A DNA stretch of 7,269 nucleotides from Bordetella parapertussis (GTDB lineage Bacteria > Pseudomonadota > Gammaproteobacteria > Burkholderiales > SG8-39), in the NCBI GenBank assembly GCA_945906975.1, contig CAMDRY010000155.1:1-7269 (forward strand). The letters run 5' to 3'. Each line of letters opens with the position of its first letter. The stretch's first letter is position 1. The notes beneath the pieces are model-generated. The model was given only the letters and a program-made list of their open reading frames with translations. It ran no database searches and had not been told where the DNA came from. Positions 1 through 6,698 of the stretch are shown piece by piece. A program made the translations under genes and the position numbers.

Positions 1-190
1 CCAGCACATCGTCCGCGCCGCTCGCCATCGCGGTTGCCTGCGGGTCCGGAAAAAATCGCGGCTCTACCAATACGAGACGGCTGAGTCCCATGGTCTTCAT
101 CGCCCGCGCCGCAGCGCCGATGTTGCCCGGATGCGTGGTGCGAACCAAAACAACGCTTATGCGCTGCAGCAAGTCGGCCTGGTCAATCAC
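1..190 (-). CDS. trmJ: tRNA (cytidine/uridine-32-2'-O)-methyltransferase TrmJ, N-terminal part (cut by the window edge)
   Basis: Reading the minus strand from a GTG at 190 gives 63 residues that stay open to the window edge. Residues 11-36 (ISVVLVRTTHPGNIGAAARA, then MKTMGL) match the start of the SPOUT-class TrmJ family; E. coli TrmJ has [20 protein letters not shown] at the same place. The family 2'-O-methylates nucleotide 32 in the tRNA anticodon loop using S-adenosylmethionine, and acts in the cytoplasm as a dimer. The SAM-binding knot lies in the C-terminal part outside the window. The reading frame has no ATG. GTG at 190 is the longest good start. TTG at 172 gives MLQRISVVLV, which aligns better with the E. 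coli N-terminus and has an AGG five bases upstream, so the true start may be 172. The gene is divergent from suhB, as in E. coli, which supports the call. Confidence 0.9.
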   Translation of the reverse strand, partial: MIDQADLLQRISVVLVRTTHPGNIGAAARAMKTMGLSRLVLVEPRFFPDPQATAMASGADDVL

Positions 191-220
191 GCGCAGATCC
201 GCGTGCAATATCCCCCCAAG

Positions 221-233
221 CCCGATAATCGGG
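221..233. repeat. 13-base perfect dyad between trmJ and suhB
   Basis: CCCGAT, a single central A, then ATCGGG form a perfect inverted repeat. It lies 20 bases upstream of the extended -10 element of suhB and upstream of both candidate trmJ starts, so it sits where a regulator could act on either promoter. The half-sites are short, and no known operator consensus is recognised. It could also be chance in a GC-rich region. Confidence 0.35.
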
Positions 234-253
234 GCCGGCTGATACCCTTGCCC

Positions 254-262
254 TGCTAGAAT
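254..262 (+). promoter_or_regulatory. Extended -10 promoter element for suhB
   Basis: TGC followed by TAGAAT matches an extended -10 sigma-70 element (TGn plus five of six bases of TATAAT). No good -35 hexamer is found 16-18 bases upstream, where the sequence is GC-rich; extended -10 promoters commonly tolerate this. Transcription would begin near base 269, giving a leader of about 30 bases before the suhB ATG. No clear Shine-Dalgarno sequence is visible in that leader. The rest of the 191-298 intergenic region holds the dyad at 221-233 and no convincing trmJ promoter. Confidence 0.5.
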
Positions 263-298
263 CCATAACTTCGCACCTCAAGTACCCCGCTCTTTATC

Positions 299-1141
299 AT
301 GCAACCAATGCTCAACATCGCCGTGAAAGCGGCCCGCCGCGCCAGCAGTATCATCAATCGTGCGTCGCGCGACGTCGAAGGACTCACGGTGGTGAAAAAA
401 CGCCACAACGACTTTGTCACCGAAGTGGACAAGGCCGCAGAAGAGGCGATCATCAACACACTGCTGGAGGCCTACCCGAAGCATGCGATTCTAGCAGAGG
501 AGTCCGGCGCATCCGGCGAGTCGGAATACGTATGGATCATCGATCCGCTCGACGGCACGACCAACTTCATCCATGGTTTCCCGCAATACTCGATTTCGAT
601 CGCCCTTTCGCACAAGGGCGTACTCACCCATGCCCTCGTCTACGACCCGACGCGCAATGAGTTGTTCACCGCCAGCCGCGGTCATGGCGCCTATCTCAAC
701 GACCGGCGCATTCGCGTGTCAAAGCGCACGCAGATGCGGGATAGCCTGATCGGAACGGGCTTCCCGTTTCGCGATATGGAATGCCTCGACGAGTACATGG
801 AGATGCACAAGAGCGTTATCCAGAAATCCGCGGGCGTGCGCCGGGCCGGCTCGGCAGCGCTTGACCTGGCGTATGTCGCCAGCGGCCGTCTCGACGGCTT
901 CTGGGAAATGGGCCTCGCCCCCTGGGATATGGCGGCAGGCGCACTGCTGATTCTTGAAGCCGGCGGCCTGATCTCCGATTTCGAAGGTAACGAAGACTAC
1001 CTTGAGAGCGGACATGTGGTCTGCGGCAACCCCAGGGTGTTCAGCCAGTTGATGCAGGCGATAGCGCCACAGGCCTTGCCAATTCCAGGCGCCGCCCCGA
1101 AAACCGTCAAGACCATCGCCCCCAAAGCCCGGAAAGGCTAA
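299..1141 (+). CDS. suhB: Inositol-1-monophosphatase family protein SuhB
   Basis: This 280-residue protein belongs to the Mg2+-dependent, lithium-sensitive inositol monophosphatase family, which hydrolyses myo-inositol-1-phosphate. In E. coli, SuhB also joins the Nus factor complex that supports rRNA transcription. The metal-site residues are present: the EES motif at 67-69, the signature [10 protein letters not shown] at 81-90 with Asp82 and Asp85, and WDMAAG at 209-214 with Asp210. [20 protein letters not shown] at 184-203 is the conserved substrate-side segment. The ATG at 299 gives MQPMLNIAV, matching the family N-terminus (MHPMLNIAV in E. coli), so the start is secure despite a weak ribosome binding site. 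The protein is slightly longer than E. coli SuhB (about 267 residues) because of a Pro/Ala/Lys-rich tail at about 257-280. It is transcribed from the extended -10 promoter upstream, divergently from trmJ, and runs into the GT41 gene with almost no gap. All catalytic residues look intact. Confidence 0.95.
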   Translation: MQPMLNIAVKAARRASSIINRASRDVEGLTVVKKRHNDFVTEVDKAAEEAIINTLLEAYPKHAILAEESGASGESEYVWIIDPLDGTTNFIHGFPQYSISIALSHKGVLTHALVYDPTRNELFTASRGHGAYLNDRRIRVSKRTQMRDSLIGTGFPFRDMECLDEYMEMHKSVIQKSAGVRRAGSAALDLAYVASGRLDGFWEMGLAPWDMAAGALLILEAGGLISDFEGNEDYLESGHVVCGNPRVFSQLMQAIAPQALPIPGAAPKTVKTIAPKARKG

Positions 1142-1228
1142 GTCCTGTTCGAAGCGCTGCGCAAACTGCTAGCCGGCACCGCCCGCACTGACGCCAGCCG
1201 GCAATCCGCACTCGATGCGGCGATCGCC
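1131..1228 (+). other. Probable true N-terminus of the GT41 protein, with a CTG start at 1145
   Basis: Upstream of the first canonical start (TTG at 1229) the same frame stays open back to the suhB TAA at 1139-1141. It encodes LFEALRKLLAGTARTDASRQ and then SALDAAIA. The last part supplies helix A of the first TPR: aligned to the 34-residue consensus, the repeat begins at the Arg codon at 1199, so starting at TTG 1229 would remove its first ten residues. No ATG, GTG or TTG occurs between 1142 and 1228. CTG at 1145 lies seven bases after an AAGG (1134-1137, within GGAAAGG at 1131-1137), a normal Shine-Dalgarno distance. About three quarters of the codons here end in G or C, as expected for coding DNA. 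A CTG start is inferred; a sequencing error that hides an ATG, or reinitiation at another codon, remains possible. Confidence 0.6.
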
Positions 1229-3184
1229 TTGCACGAGGCTGGGCAACTCGACAGGGCAGAGGCGGCCTACCGCACACTTCTGGCGCTCGCGCCCGGGCAC
1301 GGCGCCGCGATCCACCTGCTCGGCTTGATCAGCCATCAACGCGGCGATCACTTCACCGCGCTGCGCGAGATCGAGCGCGCCATCGCGATAGACAATGCCG
1401 TGCCGCTCTATCACTTCAATCGCGGCAACGTCCTGCTTGCGCTCGGGAGAGCGGATGAAGCTTGTATGGCTTTTAACGCCGCGCTGGTGATCAAGCCGGA
1501 CTATGCGGCGGCACGCTACAACCACGCCAAGTCATTGGCACAACTGCAGCGGTACGCCGAAGCGATTAGCGCGTTTCGGACCCTGCCAGCCGACCTGCCC
1601 GGGCTGCGGCACGACTTGGCCATGGCCCTGCTCGGCGAGGCGGCCAGGCATGGCGGCGATGAAAACGCGCTTCTGGACGAGGCGATCGGGCTGCAGGCCA
1701 AATCCTGGCAGTCCGCCCCCGATCCGTTCGAAGCACGGGCGGCGCTTGGCTGGGCGCTGGAACAGCGCAAACGCTGGAGCGAAGCGGCCGGGGAGTACGA
1801 AGGTGCACTAGCGCTGAATCCGGGCTCGGCAAAGGTGCACAACAACCTTGCCAATTGCTACAACCAGCTGGGGCGCATCAGCGAGGCGGTGGAACATTAC
1901 CGCACGCTGTATGCGATCGCCCCGGATTTTCCCGATGCCCTGACCAGCGTGCTGGCCAACCTCAACTATGATCCGGCGGCGACCCCGCAACAAGTGTTCG
2001 AGGAACACTGCGCCTGGGCTCAAGCGGCCGCTTCCCCGCATTACCGCTCCGCCCCTCGCTTCGACAACAATGCTGACGCGGCGCGTCCCCTGCGCGTGGG
2101 CTTTATTTCTCCCGACCTGCGCCGCCACCCGGTGAGTTATATTTTTGCGCCCATTCTCGCCGCCTTCGATCCGCGCAAAGTTGAAACGGTCTGCTATTAC
2201 AACTTCCCGCAAAAGGATGTCGTCACCGAACGGCTGCAAGCGCTGGCGCACACCTGGCGTGACGTCGCCGCGCTGTCCGACGAGCAATTGCACGACCTGA
2301 TTCGAAGTGACCGCATAGACATCCTGGTGGACCTTGCCGGTCACACCATCCATAACCGCCTGATGATGTTTGCCCGCCGCGCAGCGCCGCTGCAGGTTAG
2401 TTGGCTCGGTTATTTCAATACCACCGGCCTCGCAAGCATGGATTACTTCATTTCCGATCCGCACACGTCCCCAGCGGGTCAGGAGCAGTATTTCAGCGAA
2501 AAGCTGCTCCGCCTACCAGACACGCGCTTCTGTTACCAAGCCTCGGAATTCATGCCGCCGGTGAACAAGCCGCCTTTTTTGCGCAACGGCCATATCAGCT
2601 TCGGCTGTTTCAACAACCTGTCCAAGGTGAACGCGCGCGTTTTGCAGGTTTGGGCGGGCGTGCTCACCGCAGTTCCGCAATCGCGCCTGATATTGCAGGC
2701 TTCGGCCCTCGACGATGTGTCAAACCGCGAACGCTTCACGCAGCTTGCAAGCCGCGCCGGGATCGCGCCTGAGCGGCTGGAGTTGCGCGGCTTCAAGCCG
2801 GTTGCCGCCGCGCCCTTCGCCTATCACGATATCGACATCGCACTCGATCCATTTCCTTTTTGCGGCGGCATGACCAGCCTCGAGTCGCTATGGATGGGCG
2901 TGCCGGTCGTCACCCTGGCACAGACGATGATCGCCGGACGCCAGACCCTGTCCCTGTTGGCTAACCTGGGTCTGGATGACCTGGTTGCAGCAGACGAGCA
3001 AGCCTATATCGACATCGCCAACAGGCTGGCACAAGACCGCGTCCGCTTGGCCGAACTGCGCAAAACCCTGCGCCCCCGATTCGCAGCGTCCCCGCTGCAG
3101 GACTATGCAAAATTCACCCGCTCGCTCGAAGACGCCTTCCACGGCATGTGGCGTACCCGGCTGACAGCAAGAACGGGCCCGTAA
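1229..3184 (+). CDS. TPR-repeat, O-GlcNAc-transferase-like (SPINDLY / GT41) glycosyltransferase
   Basis: Numbering is from TTG 1229 (651 residues); the protein probably starts at CTG 1145, giving 679. The N-terminal third is TPR repeats: one ending near residue 23, then about 24-57, 58-91 and 92-125, a less regular linker at 126-165, and two more at 166-199 and 200-233. The C-terminal part from about 285 resembles eukaryotic OGT and bacterial SPINDLY proteins (GT-B fold, GT41). It has LRVGFISPDLRRHPVSY (288-304), where His300 aligns with the OGT active-site His. It also has LVDLAGHTIHNR (366-377), APLQVSWLGYFNTTG (386-400), FGCFNNLSKVN (458-468) with Lys466 at the UDP-contacting Lys position, and LDPFPFCGGMTSLESLWMGV (539-558). 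Such enzymes transfer a sugar from a nucleotide donor to proteins; donor and acceptor here are unknown. It is cytoplasmic, with no signal peptide. It follows suhB almost directly, suggesting co-transcription. The catalytic motifs look intact. Confidence 0.88.
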   Translation: MHEAGQLDRAEAAYRTLLALAPGHGAAIHLLGLISHQRGDHFTALREIERAIAIDNAVPLYHFNRGNVLLALGRADEACMAFNAALVIKPDYAAARYNHAKSLAQLQRYAEAISAFRTLPADLPGLRHDLAMALLGEAARHGGDENALLDEAIGLQAKSWQSAPDPFEARAALGWALEQRKRWSEAAGEYEGALALNPGSAKVHNNLANCYNQLGRISEAVEHYRTLYAIAPDFPDALTSVLANLNYDPAATPQQVFEEHCAWAQAAASPHYRSAPRFDNNADAARPLRVGFISPDLRRHPVSYIFAPILAAFDPRKVETVCYYNFPQKDVVTERLQALAHTWRDVAALSDEQLHDLIRSDRIDILVDLAGHTIHNRLMMFARRAAPLQVSWLGYFNTTGLASMDYFISDPHTSPAGQEQYFSEKLLRLPDTRFCYQASEFMPPVNKPPFLRNGHISFGCFNNLSKVNARVLQVWAGVLTAVPQSRLILQASALDDVSNRERFTQLASRAGIAPERLELRGFKPVAAAPFAYHDIDIALDPFPFCGGMTSLESLWMGVPVVTLAQTMIAGRQTLSLLANLGLDDLVAADEQAYIDIANRLAQDRVRLAELRKTLRPRFAASPLQDYAKFTRSLEDAFHGMWRTRLTARTGP

Positions 3185-3198
3185 TACCGGCAGGCCCG
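3174..3198 (+). repeat. Short inverted repeat at the end of the GT41 gene (weak terminator candidate)
   Basis: CGGGCC at 3174-3179 pairs perfectly with GGCCCG at 3193-3198 around a 13-base loop that contains the GT41 stop codon. No T-run follows (the next bases are AAATCAAT), so this is not a convincing intrinsic terminator. It may weaken readthrough from the suhB/GT41 unit into the ABC operon, or be chance. In the 43-base gap before the ABC genes, the only promoter hints are CTGACA at 3161-3166 with a poor TAATAC at 3182-3187, and TACACT at 3216-3221 without a -35. Confidence 0.25.
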
Positions 3199-3227
3199 AA
3201 ATCAATACCAGCGATTACACTGTAGCC

Positions 3228-4814
3228 ATGCTGACAAAACACCACCTAAAACTTCAGCGCTTCCTGCGAAGCATCGCACTTTTGTTTTTCGCCTCGCTCG
3301 CCATCGCCACGCAGGCCGCACAGCTGCGTATCGGGCTTGGGGCGGATGTGACTTCGATCGACCCGCATCAGATCAATATCGCCCCCAACAACGCGGTTGA
3401 CTGGCATATTTTCGAGGCGCTGACGCATGTGGACGCCGACACGCGCCTTGTTCCGGGGCTGGCAACGTCATGGCGTGCCATCGACGGCACAACCTGGGAG
3501 TTCAAGCTGCGCCGCGGCGTGAAATTTCACGATGGCGCAGATTTTACGGCAGAAGACGTGGCTTTTTCCATTGACCGCGCCACCGAACTTGGCGCCAAGG
3601 GCGGACAGTTCGCCAATTTCGTCAAGCCCATCGTGTCGAAACAAATCCTTGACCCATACACCATCCGCTTCAAAACTGCGACGCCCTACGCCATATTGCC
3701 TTACGACCTGAATTCGATCTATATCGTTTCGCGCAAGTCGGCAGCCGGTGCCAGCACGGAAGATTTCAATTCGGGCAAGGCCGCCATTGGCACCGGCCCC
3801 TTCAAGCTGGCCACATTCAGGCGCGGCGATCGCGTTGAATTGGTCCGGAATGAAAACTACTGGGCTGACAAGCCCGCCTGGCAGAAAGTGACCTTGCGCA
3901 TCCTGCCCAGCGACCCGGCTCGAACCGCCGCGCTGCTGGCCGGCGACGTCGACGCCATTGAAAACATACCAACCGCCGATACAGCACGCATCAAGGCGAA
4001 CGCCAATTTTCGGCTTGAGCAAAAGGTCTCCTGGCGAACAATTTTTTTCCATCTTGACCAGTACCGCGACCATCCTCCCGGCGTGACTGACAAAAACGGC
4101 AAGACCCTGGCAAAAAACCCATTCCGGGATGTGCGTGTGCGTGAAGCGCTCGCCCTTGCCATTAACCGTCAGGCTATTGTCGAGCGCGCCATGGAAGGCT
4201 TTGCCGTGGCGGCGGGCAATATCGTCGCGCCACCGGTATTCGGCCATAACGCCACCGTCAAGCCAGCCGCTTACGATCCAGATGCCGCGAAAAAATTGCT
4301 CGCCGCCGCCGGTTACCCAGACGGATTTTCGATCGTCCTTGCCGCGCCCAACAATCGCTATGTCAATGATGACCAGGTCGCCCAGGTCGTCGCGCAAATG
4401 CTGGCAAGAGTCGGTATCACCGTATCGCGTGTCGAAACCCATCCAGCCGCGAGCTATTTCACCAAGGCGCGTAATGGCGACTTTGCTTTTGCCATGCTCG
4501 GCTGGGGATCGTTTGGCGCGGACTTGGCGCTGCGCACGCTGGTGGCCACCAGCAATGCCGAAAAGGGATACGGCACCTGGACTTGGGGGCGCTACAGCAA
4601 CCCGCGGGTTGATCAATTGGTCGAACAGGCGCTTGCCTCGGTCGACCCGGCCAGACGCGAAGCGGCGGCACGCGAAGCCATGGGCATCGCCATGAAGGAC
4701 TATGCCCTCATCCCGGTGCACCACCAGATCGCCTCTTGGGCGATGAAAAAGGGACTCGCCTATACGCCCCGCACCGATGAGTTTACTTTCGCGCAACACT
4801 TCCGGCCGCAGTAA
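3228..4814 (+). CDS. Periplasmic substrate-binding protein of a peptide/nickel-type ABC importer (SBP family 5)
   Basis: This 528-residue protein captures the substrate in the periplasm for the permeases encoded next to it. Residues 1-30 form a signal peptide: basic start (KHHLKLQRFLR), hydrophobic core (SIALLFFASLAIA), and likely signal peptidase I cleavage after TQA at 28-30. No lipobox Cys is present. Family-5 features in order: DVTSIDPHQ (40-48), LVPGLATSW (74-82), the signature region around WEFKLRRGVKFHDG (90-103) and FTAEDVAFSIDRA (106-118), GTGPFKLATF (188-197), ENYWADKP (209-216), and RVREALALAINRQAIV (303-318). Length and architecture fit DppA/OppA-like proteins. A loop at about 277-298 (RDHPPGVTDKNGKTLAKNP) precedes the lobe-crossing region and is absent from E. 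coli DppA as I recall it; it may mark a subfamily. Ligand cannot be deduced: di- or oligopeptide is most likely, with glutathione or other small solutes possible. The ATG at 3228 has no clear ribosome binding site but gives a complete signal peptide. Confidence 0.92.
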   Translation: MLTKHHLKLQRFLRSIALLFFASLAIATQAAQLRIGLGADVTSIDPHQINIAPNNAVDWHIFEALTHVDADTRLVPGLATSWRAIDGTTWEFKLRRGVKFHDGADFTAEDVAFSIDRATELGAKGGQFANFVKPIVSKQILDPYTIRFKTATPYAILPYDLNSIYIVSRKSAAGASTEDFNSGKAAIGTGPFKLATFRRGDRVELVRNENYWADKPAWQKVTLRILPSDPARTAALLAGDVDAIENIPTADTARIKANANFRLEQKVSWRTIFFHLDQYRDHPPGVTDKNGKTLAKNPFRDVRVREALALAINRQAIVERAMEGFAVAAGNIVAPPVFGHNATVKPAAYDPDAAKKLLAAAGYPDGFSIVLAAPNNRYVNDDQVAQVVAQMLARVGITVSRVETHPAASYFTKARNGDFAFAMLGWGSFGADLALRTLVATSNAEKGYGTWTWGRYSNPRVDQLVEQALASVDPARREAAAREAMGIAMKDYALIPVHHQIASWAMKKGLAYTPRTDEFTFAQHFRPQ

Positions 4815-4832
4815 GCGCAAAGCACTGACAGA

Positions 4833-5810
4833 ATGCTCGTCTACATCATCCGCCGGTTGATGCAAAGCGTGTTGGTGCTGTTCGCCATGTCCGTTCTGGT
4901 CTTCGCCGGGGTATTTGCCATCGGCAATCCGGTCGACATCCTCATCAACCCGCAGGCGGACCAGGCGGAGATTGCCCGGGTTACCACCGCCATGGGACTG
5001 GACAAACCGCTTTGGGAGCAATACACCGTGTTCCTCAAGCAGGCGGCGGTGGGTGATCTGGGCAAATCATTTGTCTACAACATACCGGCGATAAAACTCA
5101 TTCTCGAACGCCTGCCCGCGACGATGGAATTAGCCCTCTCAGCCATGCTGATTGCCGTGTTGCTGGGAATTCCGCTCGGACTATGGGCCGGCATGCGTCC
5201 GGATTCCTGGCCCGGCAGGTTGATCATGAGCGGATCCATACTCGGCTTTTCCCTGCCCACCTTCTGGGTCGGACTGATGCTGATCATGGTGTTCTCCGTT
5301 CAACTCGGATGGCTGCCCTCCAACGGCCGCGGCGAGACGCGCGAGCTATTGGGCGTGGCGGTCAGTTTTCTCACCATCGACGGCCTGTCCCATCTGCTCA
5401 TGCCGGCCGTCAATCTGGCTTTGTTCAAACTCTCTCTGATCATACGGCTCACCCGGTCGGGCACCCGCGAGGCCCTGCAGCAGGACTACGTGAAGTTCGC
5501 CCGCGCCAAGGGTCTGCCCATGCGCCGCGTGATCGGCGTGCACGTGCTAAAAAACATCATGATTCCCATTATCACGGTCATAGGCTTGGAGTTTGGATCG
5601 GTCATCGCCTTCGCCATCGTCACCGAATCGGTGTTCGCCTGGCCAGGCATGGGCAAGCTCATCATCGACTCGATCAACCTGCTAGACCGTCCCGTCATCG
5701 TGGCGTATCTGTGCGTCATCGTGATCTTGTTCATATTCATCAACCTCGCCGTCGACCTGGTGTATTCGCTACTCGACCCCAGGGTGCGCCTCGTCGATGC
5801 GCAGCGCTGA
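4833..5810 (+). CDS. ABC importer inner-membrane permease, OppB/DppB type
   Basis: This 325-residue membrane protein is one of two permeases forming the transport channel. The N-terminus MLVYIIRRLMQSVLVLFAMSV is the standard DppB/OppB opening, a basic stretch running into the first membrane helix (about 9-30). MGLDKPLWEQY (54-64) and GDLGKSF (74-80) are typical of the periplasmic part. Further hydrophobic segments lie near 100-120, 135-157, 188-206, 244-265 and 288-311, giving six predicted helices. The cytoplasmic EAA loop that docks on the ATPase is at about 213-245 (EALQQDYVKFARAKG, then the conserved VLKN at 238-241 and IP at 244-245). ESVFAWPGMGKL at 265-276 is another family hallmark, and LLDPRVRL at 313-320 is the usual C-terminus. 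It starts 18 bases after the binding-protein gene with only a weak ribosome binding site, and its stop is 3 bases before the next start, as in one operon. Confidence 0.94.
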   Translation: MLVYIIRRLMQSVLVLFAMSVLVFAGVFAIGNPVDILINPQADQAEIARVTTAMGLDKPLWEQYTVFLKQAAVGDLGKSFVYNIPAIKLILERLPATMELALSAMLIAVLLGIPLGLWAGMRPDSWPGRLIMSGSILGFSLPTFWVGLMLIMVFSVQLGWLPSNGRGETRELLGVAVSFLTIDGLSHLLMPAVNLALFKLSLIIRLTRSGTREALQQDYVKFARAKGLPMRRVIGVHVLKNIMIPIITVIGLEFGSVIAFAIVTESVFAWPGMGKLIIDSINLLDRPVIVAYLCVIVILFIFINLAVDLVYSLLDPRVRLVDAQR

Positions 5811-5813
5811 ATC

Positions 5814-6698
5814 ATGACAGCCGACCAGACGCCTTTTCAGCGCATTTGTGCCGATTTCGCCGCCAGCCGGACGGCCCTTGCCGGGCTCGCCCTGCTCGTC
5901 CTTATTCTGCTCGTTGCGGTCCTCGCGCCCCTCGTATCACCACAAAACCCCTACGACCTCGCGCAACTGGATGTGCTGGACAGCCGACTGCCGCCGGGTG
6001 CGCAGTCGGGCGACGGAAAAATGACCCACTGGCTTGGCACCGACGATCAGGGGCGCGACATGCTATCGGGTATTTTTTACGGGCTGCGCATCTCCATCTT
6101 TGTCGGCATCAGCGCCACTGTGGCCGCGCTGAGCATCGGCCTGGCGGTCGGCCTGTTGGCGGCCTACTTTGGCGGCAGGACTGACACCATCATCATGCGC
6201 ATCGTCGATATCCAGCTGTCGTTTCCCGCCATACTCATCGCACTCATTCTGCTGGCATTGCTTGGCCAGGGCACTGGCAAGATCATCATTGCCCTGATCA
6301 CCGTGCAATGGGCCTACTACGCGCGCACCGTGCGCGGCACCGCACTGGTGGAGCGGCGCAAGGAATACATCGAGGCCGCCGCATGCCTCGCGCTCTCCCC
6401 CACCCGCATTGTGTTCCGCCACCTGCTGCCAAACTGCCTTCCACCGCTGATCGTGGTTGCAACGGTTCAGGTCGCGGCGGCGATCGCCCTCGAAGCCACG
6501 CTATCTTTCCTTGGCCTCGGCCTGCCCATTACCGAACCTTCGCTTGGCCTGCTGATCGCCAATGGATTTTCCTATTTGCTCTCGGGAAAGTACTGGATAA
6601 GTTTTTTCCCCGGACTGGCGCTGCTGCTCACCATCGTAAGCATCAACCTCGTCGCCGACCAACTGCGCGACGTGCTCAACCCAAGGCTGCAAAAATGA
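5814..6698 (+). CDS. ABC importer inner-membrane permease, OppC/DppC type
   Basis: This 294-residue protein is the second channel subunit. It has the OppC N-terminal domain (first helix about 21-41, then VSPQNPYDL at 41-49) and the strongly conserved HWLGTDDQGRDMLSGIFYGL at 72-91. Hydrophobic segments follow at about 94-118, 138-151, 156-170, 212-234 and 263-280. The EAA loop is at about 185-211 (YIEAAACLALSP, then IVFRHLLPN). At position 193, where the family normally has the invariant Gly of this loop, there is Ala. Near the C-terminus are LSFLGLGL (230-237), in its usual place, and DQLRDVLNPRL (282-292), the usual ending. The ATG at 5814 lies 3 bases after the previous stop with no strong Shine-Dalgarno, which suggests translational coupling. 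The gene ends in an ATGA overlap with the ATPase gene. Confidence 0.94.
   Translation: MTADQTPFQRICADFAASRTALAGLALLVLILLVAVLAPLVSPQNPYDLAQLDVLDSRLPPGAQSGDGKMTHWLGTDDQGRDMLSGIFYGLRISIFVGISATVAALSIGLAVGLLAAYFGGRTDTIIMRIVDIQLSFPAILIALILLALLGQGTGKIIIALITVQWAYYARTVRGTALVERRKEYIEAAACLALSPTRIVFRHLLPNCLPPLIVVATVQVAAAIALEATLSFLGLGLPITEPSLGLLIANGFSYLLSGKYWISFFPGLALLLTIVSINLVADQLRDVLNPRLQK
6683..6698 (+). promoter_or_regulatory. Ribosome binding site and ATGA stop/start overlap between permease C and ATPase D
   Basis: AAGG at 6683-6686 lies eight bases before the ATG at 6695. That ATG shares bases with the TGA stop (6696-6698) of the preceding permease. This ATGA overlap decides the ATPase start and implies coupled translation of the two subunits. 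Confidence 0.65.

Noticed and set aside
256..484. Two small minus-strand frames overlapping the suhB start
   Set aside because: They lie antisense to the conserved SuhB N-terminus, and the trmJ reading frame in this direction is a different one beginning near 190.
1808..2464. A 218-codon minus-strand frame inside the GT41 gene
   Set aside because: The plus strand here encodes the TPR-to-catalytic-domain junction with conserved motifs, and the antisense product matches nothing recognisable.
299..3184. A SuhB-GT41 fusion protein made by TAA readthrough, since both lie in the same frame
   Set aside because: SuhB ends with a normal-looking tail, TAA is an efficient stop, and a Shine-Dalgarno-like AAGG precedes the candidate CTG start, so separate translation is simpler.
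3174..3198. A rho-independent terminator after the GT41 gene
   Set aside because: The stem is only six base pairs and no T-run follows, so I list it only as an inverted repeat with low confidence.
3468..5021. A 517-codon open frame on the minus strand, antisense to the binding-protein gene and the start of permease B
   Set aside because: The plus-strand genes have clear family motifs over the whole span. The antisense translation shows no recognisable domain and looks like the reflection of GC-rich third codon positions.
5183..6184. A 333-codon plus-strand frame overlapping the two permease genes
   Set aside because: Its translation is rich in Arg, His, Ala and Pro without membrane segments or motifs, typical of an out-of-frame reading of GC-rich coding DNA; both permeases in the other frames are convincing.
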